From Physcomitrium patens (lineage: Eukaryota; Streptophyta; Bryopsida; Funariales; Funariaceae), in NCBI RefSeq assembly GCF_000002425.4, contig NC_037265.1, positions 1,515,893 through 1,579,892 of the forward strand: 64,000 bases of DNA, given 5' to 3'. The translations under genes were made by a program, and so were the position numbers. Shown here piece by piece: positions 1 through 11,604 of this stretch; the first letter of the stretch is position 1; each line of letters begins with the position of its first letter. Below the pieces are notes generated by a model. That model had not been told where the DNA came from. It searched no databases and saw nothing but the letters and a program-made list of their open reading frames with translations.

Positions 1-1180
1 AAACATTCATTCTTTGCTTTAAGAATGAAAATCCACACCTTCCTTGAAAAGTCATCAATGAATGTGACAAAATACCTTACACCTCCTATTGATGGTGTCT
101 TCATAGATCCACAAACATCAGAATGGACAATCTCCAATAACTTAGTTGCATGTTTTGCAACTCCACTTGAAAATAAGGTCCTTTGTTATTTGCCTTGAAT
201 ACAACCTTCATAAGCAAGTATCAGCATTGTGGCTTATATGACCAAGACCTAAACTACTTACCATGAATTGGAGCTCTTTCATGCTCTTGGCATTTAAATG
301 ACAAAGGCATTGATGCCAAATGTCAAATTTGTCTTGATCTTAAGGAAATTCAGTAAATATCGTGACTTCAATTCCATTCACCTTCTTATACTTGATGAAG
401 TAGAGGTTGCCATCTCTAAAGCCCTTTGCAATATGATCTCCTTCCAATGTCTTCACAAAACATCCATTCTTATCAAATTATACTTTACAATCATGTGAAA
501 CAAGTTTACTCACTGAGATGAGGTTTTTCTTCATCTTTGGCACATATAAGACGTCCTTCAATCTGATTGTCTTGATTTGGCCTTTCACAACAAACTCTAT
601 AATAATGGAGTCCATTCCAATAGCTTGTACTATGCCATAGTCTCCCATGAAGATATTTTCTTTTTAAATCTCTTCATAAGTGTCAAATGAACACTTGTAT
701 GGAGTCATGTACTTGGTGGCATCCAAATCAATAATCCACTTGGACATGGCACCCATGGAAGTGCCTTCACTTACCATGAATGCATAATCATCACCTCCAT
801 ATTTACCAGGAGCATTGTTTGTACTTTTTCTATCTCTCTTCTTACCATTGAAGCAATTTCGAGCAAAGTGATCTGATTTCCTACAAATGAAGCAAGTTCT
901 TATATTGCCATATTGGTTAGAATGACTCCTCTTGTCTTGTCTAGAAAAGAAAGCCGAATTTTCACTTTGGGCTCTTTTTCTTTCCTCTTGGTGACTTCAT
1001 GGGCAAGTCTTGCCGTCACATAATCCATTGTGAGCTCTTTTAACTTGATGGACTCCAATGCCAAAACAAAGTAGTTGTAAAGTCGAGAAGACTCATAAGC
1101 AAGGTCATGATAATATCACTCTCTTTTAAAGACTTTTCAAATATTGCAAGTTGATTAGCAAGGGCCTTTACCTTATTGAC
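1..1180 (-). pseudogene. Ty1/copia polyprotein remnant (gag C-terminus, protease, integrase start), distal half
   Basis: Read on the minus strand this stretch gives, in order, a copia gag tail (about 1180-1000), a CCHC knuckle of the form CFICRKSDHFARNC (about 900-845), a protease region beginning WIID (about 740-690) and the start of a copia integrase core reading VTFIDDFSRKVWIF (about 75-20). Frames are broken by stops and small indels, so it is not a working gene. The protease active site, normally D-S/T-G-A, reads D-L-D-A, which should be inactive. It runs off the left edge. The missing gag N-terminus is at 24188-24576: the two halves were separated by insertion of element B. Confidence 0.85.
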
Positions 1181-1740
1181 TTTCAAGGACAAGAACTCGA
1201 TAAAAAATAATTCAGACAAGTAAGCCTTCAGTCAAAGAGAGTTAACAAAATATATATAAATAAGTATATATATTGAAAGAGAAACTGGAATGGCTATTGC
1301 CAAAACACAAGAAAACTAGAGATCCTTGAAACTAGACTAGAAGCAAGAAAGGAGTTGACATGAGTGAAGAAGCCTTCACTCTTGTCTCTATATATACTAT
1401 CTAATTAAGGGCTACGTGGCCACGTTCTATAAGACCTCTAATATGTGTTGACTTTGCAAGATACATGCCTTGACTTACAAGGCAAGTTTTTCTACGTGTG
1501 GGCCACATAATTAGCTTGATCTTCAAGCTAACAACATGTGTGGCACATGGCCAACTTGTTGACCATGTTTCTAATCCAAAAAGTCAATTAAAGACACCTA
1601 TGAAGTCAAAGCAACATCTAAGAAGCTTCTAAAAAGCTACCATATTAAATACTATAGAATTGACTTACTTTTACTAACTTTTACTTACTTCTATCTATTT
1701 GTATATGTAATTATTAGCTTACATGATAATGTCCGTGACA
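1181..1740 (-). repeat. 3' LTR of element B
   Basis: It aligns end to end with the LTR at 23627-24187. The plus-strand left end reads TTTCAAGG, where the family normally starts TGTCAAGG, and the right end reads GTCCGTGACA. A TATATATA-like box near 1390-1402 matches the position of the TATA box in other family copies. A purine-rich tract on the minus strand (plus-strand TTACCTCCCCTTCTAGAG, 1741-1758) lies directly beside it, as expected for a polypurine tract. Confidence 0.9.
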
Positions 1741-1847
1741 TTACCTCCCCTTCTAGAGACGAGTTCCACGAGGAGCGGTCATCATATGTTGAGGAAATCT
1801 ATGATGCGACAAATTATATTCGCCACATACTCTGATCTTTGTTCTCT

Positions 1848-2204
1848 TCAAAGATGATTGATAGGGCCTCTCAACCATCGATAGTGTTCTATATCAGGGC
1901 GGAAAGACCACCCAGTTATTTGATCATTGTTGAAGCCTTCGTAACTTCCTTCGAATAGAATATTTAGAACACCATCAAGAGTTGTTCCTACCTCTAACAA
2001 AATCACCAAACATTGGGAGTCCCTTCCCAAATTTTGATACCAAATGCGTTGTATCTTGCCATCTATTTGACAAAGAACATGTCGTTCTTCAAGATCTTTA
2101 TCTCGATTTCGTCGTCTTAAAGGTTGTGACAATGGTAATGTCTCATCCGGGAGGTCAGCAAATGAAGGCTCTTGAGTCGAATCCACTGGTTGTTGGTTCT
2201 CCAT
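1848..2204 (-). CDS. Post-pol accessory open frame of element B, unknown function
   Basis: This 118-codon frame begins 94 bp after the end of the chromodomain-integrase frame. It is clearly homologous to 46514-46936 in element A and to the more diverged frame 50494-50847 in element E. The conserved half carries CLVILLEV, then FEGSYEG, then HYRWLRGPINHL. In B it stops about 21 residues earlier than in A. It has an acidic, proline-containing N-terminal part, no membrane segment and no gag, protease, RT, RNase H, integrase or chromodomain signature. Its function is not known to me. Conserved position and sequence in three elements argue for a real coding region. Confidence 0.65.
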   Translation of the reverse strand: MENQQPVDSTQEPSFADLPDETLPLSQPLRRRNRDKDLEERHVLCQIDGKIQRIWYQNLGRDSQCLVILLEVGTTLDGVLNILFEGSYEGFNNDQITGWSFRPDIEHYRWLRGPINHL

Positions 2205-2298
2205 CTCCTCAACGTCACTACTACAAAGAAGCTACGAACAAGGATTGAAAGTAGAATGTTATCTTAACTAGATGTTGTTTCTTCTATAAAGAAGGTTT

Positions 2299-3048
2299 TC
2301 ATCTTGATTTTGATAGATGTCGTCGATGAAAAGCCTCCACTGCCTTTGTTGTATTTGCAAGATTTTTTATTGGCTCCCATATGCGTTCACTAATATCATA
2401 TCTGTGCCAATGGACAAGATATTCTAATTTATTTTGGTGCCGCCTTGAATCTAAGATTTCTTCTACTTCAAACTCTCTATTATTGTCAACTTTTATAGGA
2501 GGAGGTGGAACTTGTCATCTTCTTGGTATGTCCACTGTCTTGTATGGTTCAAGAAGAGATATGTAGAATACTAGATGGATTTTTATTGACTCCAATAGAT
2601 GTAAACGATATGTAACAGGATTGATTTGTGCAGAAATAGAAAATGGTCCTAGCCTTCGATAGTCCAACTTGTTACAAAGACAAGTAGTCTTGATATTACG
2701 ATGAAGTAGCCATACCTTATCACCCAAGTCGAATGATGGTTGTTCCTTTCGATAGACATCTACACTGACCTTTTGTTGTTCTTGAGTCTCTTTTAACTAC
2801 GCCTTTATTATTGCATGTAGCTCTGATAAATGAATTGCCAAATCTTTTGCAATAGGATTATCAACTTTTGAAAAGTCAAAAGTATCAAGTCGTGGATGAT
2901 AACCATAATTAGCAAAGAAAGGTGTTTGTTTTGTAGAAGAATGTATTGTGTTATTGTAAGCAAACTCTGTCAATGGCAAAATAGTTGTCCAATCATCTTA
3001 TTGGTAGTTAATGGTACATCTTAAATATTACTCAAAAACTTGATTAAC
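2299..3048 (-). pseudogene. Element B integrase C-terminus and chromodomain
   Basis: On the minus strand, integrase-core residues (FAYNNTIHSS, about 2979-2920) are followed by a C-terminal beta-barrel region (VWLLHRNIKT, about 2715-2685) and a chromodomain near 2500-2320 with VEEILDSRR, YLVHWHRY and WEPIKNLAN. The stop is at 2299-2301. Several in-frame stops and shifts separate the pieces. Chromodomains in this superfamily are thought to bind modified histone tails and steer integration to heterochromatin. The integrase continues at 11605 beyond element C. Confidence 0.85.
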
Positions 3049-3052
3049 ATGC

Positions 3053-4309
3053 TGTCGTGTTGCAACACGATTATACAGTGAAAATAAAAAGAAAGGGAAA
3101 TTTTATTAATATTCAATTACCTTGAATATTGGGAGCATCGATCAACTCCAGTACAATACTGAGTGGTCAGGTTCAGTCACTCCGTTACAGTCAGCCGGGG
3201 CATACTGAAATGCTCCATTCGATTCCAATAACGGGAGTCAGCAGGAAGAGAAGGACCAATTCACACGATGGGTTCGAGGAGCCAATTGGATCTAATTTTG
3301 ATAATCCAATCCAGGTCCTCTTATCCAATATGAAACCTGAATTGGCCGGTCAACCCAATGTGGTCTAATTACGGGAAATCCAGGTCTTACTACGGGTCTT
3401 AGCCAATCTGACGCGAGGACCAATTTGACCCAATTACGGGAACATCCAGGTTACTACGGGCATTTTTCCCAATATAGGACCTGAATTGGTCGGGCGACTC
3501 AATGTGGTCCTGATTACGGGGTTCGATTCTGTTTCAGGCTGTCCTGTTCTCTGTACCGTTTCATGGAACGTTGTTTTCGGTAAATGGATTTCTTAAAGGT
3601 AAAAACGGAGGAGAAAGTTTGACGGCGAGAGCCAATTTCGGATCCAAGCTTGAGGTGGGAGCCAATTCCGGATCTAAGACGGAAGATTGAAGAAATTCAG
3701 AGGATAAGGTTAGGGGGGATATAGTTTTGAGGGGGGAGGTTTTTTTAAAGATCAAGGGAATTAGAGAGAGGAGCTTCATGCTTCGGGTCGGGGAAGGAAA
3801 GACATAGAATTTGGATTTTTCTTCTTCGTAGAGTTTTGGGGAAGACTGAGGCAATCGCTGCTGAAGTCAATGTTGTAATGGTGAATCGGGATTTTTAAAT
3901 GAAGTGGGTTTGAATACTCTTGACTGTTTTGTGAAATCGAGTTACGTCTGTGATTGAAGGATTAAAAGGGTGTCTATAGGATTGAGTATGCAGAGTGAAT
4001 GAAATTTATTGGGTTAATCTAACAAGACATTCAGTAGATACAAGATCGTAAGTACAATGCAGTATTGAAGGTTAACAGTTTGGGTTGTACGGGGTTCTCT
4101 GTAACGTCTAGAGACCTACCGGCTGGGGCAAAAAGGACTTCGACAAGCAGTCGAAGAGCACCCGTATAGATTTACGGTACATTGTTGCAGTCATTTATAT
4201 TCCAGCAGTCAAAAACTGATAGACTGCTTGACTATCGGCGAATCTCCATATTACCTTCTACAGCCAGACGCCCGACGCGTTCTCGAGCAGGAAAGCACGT
4301 AATACGACA
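3053..4309 (+). repeat. 5' LTR of element C
   Basis: It aligns with 10292-11600 over its whole length, with several indels. The largest is a stretch of about 100 bp present in the right copy (about 10945-11040) and missing here near 3730-3750. The left part contains internally repeated sequence rich in AATTACGGG and CCAATTTG words. The sharp end at 4309 is given by divergence from the right copy just after GACA. Confidence 0.92.
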
Positions 4310-4313
4310 TAAG

Positions 4314-4329
4314 TGGTGAACCCGACGTG
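4314..4329 (+). other. Candidate primer-binding site of element C
   Basis: TGGTGAACCCGACGTG starts 4 bases after the 5' LTR. The TGG start can pair with the CCA end of a tRNA, as usual for minus-strand priming. I could not assign the tRNA species from memory with confidence. Confidence 0.6.
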
Positions 4330-4380
4330 AAAGCTTGACGTAGAAGGTATTGGATTTGGGTTGATTTTATCTTTATTTTT

Positions 4381-6753
4381 ATGGAAAACGAAAATAAAAA
4401 TTTTGAAGGATTTTTGGGAGAAGTTTCTGGTGGGGAGTCTTCTAAAGGACAAGGTATGCACATGGATCCGTCTATTGCTAGTTTGTTTCAAGCCTTCTCA
4501 TTGTCAATGCAGCAATAGCAAAGCAATGATCAAAAGGAAGCTTTGGCAACCAAAGCATTGCAAGCAGTGGTCAATAAAATCGATCAATTTGATGGGAGGA
4601 ATATTTCAAGGTATTTAAGATGTCATGTTCGTGAAATGGAATTAAATCGGGTTTCTGAGAAGAAAATGGTTGCACTATTTGGACTTGCCACGATACCGGA
4701 GATAAGAGACCACATTACATCGATTACGGATCGTTGTGGGAATTCATGAGAGGATTTTTTACATGCATTGAAAGACGAATATTTCTTGGAAGATGCTGAT
4801 CGCGTTACTAAGAAGCTGTTTCTGGGATGGATTGAACGGCCCAATAAGAATTTGCAAGCAACAGAGCTACTAAGGGAATTTGAGAGGCAGTACTCTCAAT
4901 TATCGAAGGTAGAAAAATTGACATTGGAGCCGAACAAAGTTGATCTATTTCTTCAAGCTACTGATGGAGAATTGCAAGAGAAATTAGAACCCCTTCTTGA
5001 AGACAAAGAAGAAGATGAAGGATTGACAACGAAGTGGAAGAACGTTGAAGATGTGGTGGGGTTGCTTACAAAAAAAGAAAGGAGGAAGGATAGGAGTAAT
5101 ATTCCGAAACCAGTACAAGCACCCAAAGCTCCAGTACATACTACACCACCGACAATGCCTACAGTTCAATCTTCGACATCCTTGTCAAAGAAAGCAGATA
5201 TGGGTATGGAAGAAATTATACGAGGAATGCGAGATCTTCAAATCAAATTGGCAAGACTTGAAGAGAATACTTCTATAAACAATTCGAAGAATGTTTCAAA
5301 ACAAGGATATGTACAAAGATGCATTTGGTGTGATGATGCTTCACACACTAGAAAAGATTGCAATGAATTTAATAATATGATACGGCAGGGAATTATTTGC
5401 TAGAAAGATGGGAAGATAGCATTGAAAGATAGGGAGGATCTTCTTCAAACCAATTTTGGCAAGGGAGGAATGAGAGCATTGGTTCAAGATTACTTAAAAG
5501 GGCATGAAACAGTAGCACGAGAAAGTGCAAGTTATGGTGCTAGAGTAGATGATGAAATTGGTGGAAGTACGGAAACTAGTGAGTTTTGGGCTTTTGCCAT
5601 TTCTACAATGCAAGAAGGGAAATTACCTCGAGAAGCGTTATTGAGAACTGCAGCTACAATACGAGGAAGAACAGGTTGGGAGGATCCCGTTGAGTCTCTT
5701 TCAGTTCATGCATATATTGCTAAGAGCCAACATGAAGCTTTGATGGAAGAAAAAAGACGAGGAAATTTTGATGATACTAGAGAAGGAAATTCTTTTAAGA
5801 GGCAAACTCGAGGAGACAAGGCTCGGGAGGCAGCTTCACAAGAATTGCCTGTAAAGGATACCTCAGCATCATTGGGAGAAAAAACAACGGAGACAAAAGA
5901 TAAGGGCAAATCAATTGCTTATAAGCTACTTTCTGACATTGAAGCGGCAACAAATTTGAAAGGGGTGTTGGAAGAACGTATATTAAACGCTAAGGTGGAA
6001 TTCACATTGAAAGAAGTCTTAAAAATTGCAAAGAAGGAGTTTCATGATGTTATCATTGACAGCATTAAGCGAAAGAGGCAATTAAAGAGCGAAACTGGAA
6101 TGAGTCATGCTATTGATGCAAGAATATGTAGAGATGAAGAAGAGGTTGATATTGGTTACAAGCAACCAACAAATGAAAAGAATGGGTATAATCAGCAAGT
6201 ACGTTTCGAAGATTCTAGTGACAAGGAAATGGAAACTTTGAGCCATTATACTCGAAAGCATTGGGCAAGGGCAACTACTGAGGTATTGGTGAATGTAGGA
6301 GATATAGAGGAACCAATAGTTGCTTTGGTGGACCATGGTTCTGAAATAAATCTCATGTCTAAAGATCTTTATAAGAAGCAAAAATGGCCAATTGATATGG
6401 AACATGGATGGGCAATACGAGCAGCTAATAACACACGAGGCGAATTATATGGAGCTTGTCCAGATGTCAAAATTCGGATTGGGGATGTTGCGACGGAGCA
6501 ACATTTCTTTGTTCAAGATACAACGTCTTATCCGTTGATTTTAGGACAACCTTATATCACGGCAACACGGATGGAAACAAAGGTACTTGACGATGGTTCT
6601 GCTTATGCAAGGGTATGGAGCGAAGATGGGAGGAAAGCTGTACAATTTCTAACAGTACCTCCTAACCATGAACGGAATCGAGATAGGTTGAGGGAGAAAC
6701 CATTGCCAAAGATTGTTGAAGGATTTAAGGATTTTGGGGAGGTACCACTATAA
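4381..6753 (+). pseudogene. Element C gag-protease frame, interrupted by three stops
   Basis: A single reading frame runs from the ATG at 4381 to TAA at 6751-6753 apart from TAG at 4516-4518, TGA at 4747-4749 and TAG at 5401-5403. The N-terminal part is a gag-like helical region with acidic and lysine-rich stretches. A zinc knuckle of the form CIWCDDASHTRKDC is near 5320-5362. A retropepsin-like domain follows around 6280-6640, with active-site context LVDHGSEINLMS, that is D-H-G-S in place of the usual D-T/S-G, and a downstream LILGQPY segment typical of the flap-distal region. A decayed minus-strand relative lies at 25378-27535. Confidence 0.85.
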
Positions 6754-9700
6754 AGCGAGATTATGGAGGTACAAAAGAGGAGGTACTCTCGCGAGATGAA
6801 GGTGCCTTTGATGCGAGTTTTATTGGTGTATTGGAGAATGGAAATATTATGTATAAGAAAGTTGATGATTTTAAAAGAAAAGAAAGAAAAAGATTATATG
6901 ATATTGAAGGACAGTTACGCAAGATAGGTACATTACAAGATGATGAGAGGATTTTGGGTGTTTATGAAGAAAATGGGCTGGAAGATTCATTGGAATTGAT
7001 TACATCTATTGGGTTAGGGGATAATGATAAGATTGTTGAGATTCATTCGAGAGAGGTTTATACCATGCTTGAATCTTTTCAAGCACCAGAAGTCACAGTA
7101 GAGACGAGATATAAAACGGCAGATAAGAAGGTAAAGCCTGTTGCCGGACCATTACCAGAGGATTCTAAAGAATAAATGAGAGAAGCATCAAAAGAAGCAA
7201 GTTTAAGAGATCCAATGAGTATTGGACATCAGTTTACTGAAGAGACTTTTGAAGAATTGAAGATTGGTTCTGATGGTTCTTTATTGCCGGAGGAAATTAC
7301 TTTTTTCAAAAAGATGTTGGCTAAACAAGGTAGATCGTTTGCCTTCGAATCTCATGAAATTGGGTGTGTGGATCCAAATATTATAACACCTATGGTTATC
7401 TTCACTGTACCGCATGTACCTTGGAATCTAAGACCGATTCCAGTACCGAGGGCACATTTACCTAAATTGGTTGAACTATTGAAAGAAAAGATAAAGATGA
7501 AAATATTAGAACCTTCATTTGCGCCGTATTCTAGTCGATGATTTATGGTACCTAAGAAGAATGGGTCACTGCGGTTTATTCAAGATATGCAGCCGGTGAA
7601 TGCTGTAACTGTTAGGAATGCAGGAATTGGACCTATTGTGGATGAATTTGCTAAGGCGTTTGCTGGAAGGGCGATCTATTCAATGGGTGATTTGTATTCA
7701 GGTTATGATCAATTTCAACTTGCCGAAGGAAGTAGAGATATGACAACGATGAGAACACCGCTTGGATTGGTTAGAATGTGCACTCTTCCTCAAGGCGCGA
7801 CCAACTCAGTTGCGCATATGATGAATGGGATGAATAAGGTATTGAGAGATTTTATTCCGGAAAAAACTATGCCTTTTCTGGATGATGTTCCAATAAAAGG
7901 GTGCAGAGAAGGAGACAAGGATGAAACTTTAGATACGAGGGGATGTCGCAGATATGTTGTTGATCATATACAAGATTGTGAAAAGATTTTAACTCGGCTT
8001 AGAGAAGTTCATCTTACATTATCGGGTATGAAGTCCGTATTTGGAGTACGAGAGGTTGTAATTGTTGGACATTTATGCGGATCTTACGGAAGAAAACCAG
8101 ATCCGACTAAAGTTGATGCAATTGGAAGGATGAAAGAGGATTGTGGTTCTTTAACAGAGGTTCGCAGGTTTTTGGGTGCATGTGTATTTTATCGAATCTG
8201 GATCCTTCATTTTGCTCACGTAGCGGATCCATTATATGAACTGTTACGCAAGGGTTACCGATTTGAATGGGAAGAAAGGCATATTCAGGCAATGCAAAAA
8301 TTGAAGAAATTATTGATGTCACCTCCAATATTGAGGAAGGTTGATTATAAGTGCAATAGACCAGTGATTCTTACTGTAGACGCTAGTCCAATTGCCATTG
8401 GATGGGCTATGGGTCAAGATGATTCGAATGGGAGTAGATTTGCAGTTCGATTTGGGGCGAAAGTTTTAAGTATTCGTCAGCGTGCATATTCGCAAGTCAA
8501 AAGAGAACTTTGGGGAGTCATTTTGGCTATGAAAGGTGAAAAGGACTATTTGATTGGGGCAGTAGTAGTAATTGAAACAGATTGCTTGCCATTGCTTGGA
8601 ATGATTATTAACTGTTCAACGCCAGATATTGCAATGTTCAGATGGATTGCTTATATTAAGTCACTAAATCCAAAATTTAAGCATATCACTGGAAAGGACA
8701 ATTTAGTAGCAGACATGCTATCTCGAGCAAGATACGAGAGGGAGGACGAAATGGTTGAAGACATTGATGATGTCGGATTGAAATTCTATTCAATATCAAA
8801 TCTCAACAGAGAAGACAAACTATTTCTTGAAGAATCTTATGAAGGAGAATTATTGGATATTGGTCATTATTTGAATACCTTGTCTAAGCAGGGGAATTGG
8901 TCTACAGAAAAATTCAAACAAATAAGAAAAAAAACATATGGATTTTTACTTCGAGATGGATTCTTATGGAAAAGACCGAAGAAAGGAATTGGGATGCCAC
9001 AACGAGTGATAGGCAAAAGGGAAGGAAAACTAAAATTATTAAAGGAGTTTTATGATAGTTTATGGGTAGGGCATAGAGGAATCTGGGCTACTTTTGCTAA
9101 ACTCAAGGAACGATATTGGTGGAAAAATATGTATCGAGATGTGCTCTCATTTGTAGAGTCATGTGAAATCTGTCAATCGTATTCTAATATCCGACATCGA
9201 GATGGTCTTCATCCTACGTATCCTCTGGCTATTCATTTTAAATGGGTTGTTGATTTGGTTATTATGCCGGTTGGGTTATGGCAAATGAGATATTTGGTTT
9301 TAGCTCGTGAAGATTTATCAAATCAAGAAGAAGGAAGAGCATTGAGGACAAAATCTATAGAGGGGATTTGTAGGTTTTTTCTTGAAGATGTCATTTGCCG
9401 TTACGGGTGCGTAGGAAAAATCACTGCAGATCGTGGAGAATTAAATGCACAAGAAGCTTGTAAGTTCTTTGAAAGATGTGGAGTTAAACTATCACTGACT
9501 ACTGCTTATAATTCAGAAGGGAATGTGAAAAGCGAACGCGATCATCCGCCGATTGTGAAAGCATTGGTTAAAGCTTGTAATGGGAAGGTTAAAGAGTGGC
9601 CACGGCTTTTGTCATTTGCATTATGGGCTGATCGAACAACACATAGTTCGGTGACAGAATATATGCCAGTAGAACTTATGACAGGTCAAAAACCAATTAT

Positions 9701-10229
9701 GCCGATTGAAGAAAAGGTACTTACTTGGAGTATGCTACCATGGGAAGATGGATTGACAAGAGAAGAACTTTTGGCTATTAGGATTCGACAATTGGAGCAA
9801 AGAACGGAAGATGTCCAGATAGCATTGGAAAGGTTAAAAAGAGCAAGGTTACAAAACAAGGCGCGATTCGATAAGCAACATCGATTGAGACCAAAAGCAA
9901 TCGAGGAAGGTGACTGGGTACTTGTTTATGACAATAGTCTGGATAATCAACATAGTACTTTGCGGAAATTTTCAAAACGTTGGTTTGGACCATATGTTGT
10001 AATAACTGTTCATGATAATGCGACTTACACATTACGGGAGTTAGATGGTACAAAATTGAAAATACCAATTACAGGGAAGCGAGTAAAAATATTTAAACGA
10101 AGACACGCGGAGATGAATATGGAAGACCTTAATGAAGGTACAGAGATTCCGCAGCAAGAAGATGAAAGTGATTTGGAAAATGAAGGTGACGAAGATGAAC
10201 TGGACAAAGACGTAGGGGATATATTCTGA
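6753..10229 (+). pseudogene. Element C pol: reverse transcriptase, RNase H, integrase
   Basis: The frame is shifted by -1 relative to gag-protease and picks up at about 6753. Stops occur at 7173-7175 (TAA) and 7539-7541 (TGA); beyond that 894 codons are open. RT domain: MVPKKNGSLRF near 7545, catalytic box FLDD near 7875, then VRRFLGACVFYR. RNase H: LTVDASP near 8370 and ETDCLPLLGM near 8575. Integrase: an H-H-C-C zinc finger (GHRGIW to CEICQS, about 9070-9175), catalytic Asp in VVDLV and TADRGE, and Glu near 9533. A C-terminal GPYVV segment is followed by a very acidic tail. No chromodomain is visible. The lineage call rests on the unusual FLDD context and on motifs I associate with basidiomycete elements. 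Confidence 0.88.
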
Positions 10230-10291
10230 ATCAAACAGCAATTAGATAAATTGGTGCATACCGGAGGATGCACAGGTTCAGAGGGGGTGGA

Positions 10292-11600
10292 TGTCGTGTT
10301 GTAACACGAGTATACAGTGAAAATAAAAAAGAAAGGGAAATTTTATTAATATTCAGTTACCTCGAATATTGGAAGCATCGACCAACTCCAGTACAAATAC
10401 TGAGTGGTCAGGTTCAGTCACTCCGTTACAGTCAGCCGGGGCATATTGAAATGCTCCGTTCGATTCCAATAACGGGAGTCAGCTGGAAGGGAAGGACCAA
10501 TTCACACGACGGATTTGAAAAGCCAATTGGATCCAATTTCGATAATCCAATCCGGGTCCTCTTATCCAATACGAGACCTGAATTGGTTGGGCGACTCAAT
10601 GTGGTCCAATTACGTGAAATCCAGGTCTTACTACGGGTCTTAGCCAATTTGATCCAATTACGGGAGCACCTTTCCCAATATAGGACCTGAATTGGTCGGG
10701 CGACTCAATGTGGTCCCGATTACGGGGTTCGATTCTGTTTCGGGTTGTCTTGTTCTCTGTGCCGTTTCAGGGAACGTTGTTTACGGTAAATGGATCTCTT
10801 AAAGGTAAAAATGGAGGAGAAGGCCTTGATGACTTGAGCCAATTTTGGATCTAAGCTCTGACGGCGGAAGCCAATTCCGGATCTAAGACGGAAGATTGAA
10901 GAAATTCAGAGGATAAGGTTAGGCGGGATATAGTTTTGAGTGGTGTGGATTTTTTTTTGAGGGAAAATCGGGGGGGGGGGAAGGATTTTTCAAGTTTCTG
11001 CAAGGTTACCAGTTCGGTTTTTTTATTGGAGGTTTTTGAAGATCAAGGGAATTAGAGAGAGGAGCTTCATGCTTCGGGTCGGGGAAGGAAAGACATAGAA
11101 TTTGGATTTTTCTTCTTCGTAGAGTTTTGGGGAAGACTGAGGCAATCGCTGCTGAAGTCAGTGTTGTAATGGTGAATCAGGATTTTTAAATGAAGTGGGT
11201 TTGAATACTCTTGACTGTTTTGTGAAATCGAGTTACGACTGTGATTGAAGGATTAAAAGAGTGTCTATAGGATTGAGTATGCAGAGTGAATGAAATTTAT
11301 TGGGTTAATCTAACAAGACAGTTAGTGGATACAAGATCGTAAGTATAACGCAGTATTGAAGGTTAACAGTTTGGGTTGTACGGGGTTCTTTGTAACGTCT
11401 AGAGACCTACCGGCTGGGGCAAAAAGGACTTCGACAAGCAGTCGAAGAGCACCCATATAGATTTACGGTACATTGTTGCAGTCGTTTATATTCCAGCAGT
11501 CAAAATCTGATAGACTGCTTGACTATCGGCGAATCTCCATACTACCTTCTACAGCCAGACGCCCGGCGCGTTCTCGAGCAGGAAAGCACGTAATATGACA
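10292..11600 (+). repeat. 3' LTR of element C
   Basis: It pairs with 3053-4309. It contains an eleven-G run near 10970-10981, inside sequence missing from the left copy. It ends TAATATGACA before the target duplication ATGC at 11601-11604. Confidence 0.92.
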
Positions 11601-11604
11601 ATGC

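Larger units (their letters stand above)
3053..11600 (+). mobile_element. Element C: Ty3/gypsy LTR retrotransposon of fungal-type lineage
   Basis: It has LTRs at 3053-4309 and 10292-11600, both starting TGTCGTGTTG and ending with GACA, a primer-binding site at 4314 and a purine tract GAGGGGGTGGA (10281-10291). The flanks carry a 4-bp duplication ATGC (3049-3052 and 11601-11604). Removing the element restores the integrase frame of element B, matching element A. The RT, RNase H and integrase differ strongly from the other gypsy elements here and recall basidiomycete elements. No chromodomain was seen. The gag-protease and pol frames carry at least five stops and one shift, so this copy is defective. 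Confidence 0.92.

Noticed and set aside
9778-10273. Minus-strand frames opposite the end of element C pol
   Set aside because: The plus strand is one long open integrase frame; the antisense frames have no homology and a skewed, serine-rich composition.
10268-10690. A 140-codon plus-strand frame in the 3' LTR of element C, also partly present in the 5' LTR at 3129-3368
   Set aside because: It begins in the purine tract and lies in the LTR. The two LTR copies differ by frame-breaking indels, so there is no sign of coding constraint.
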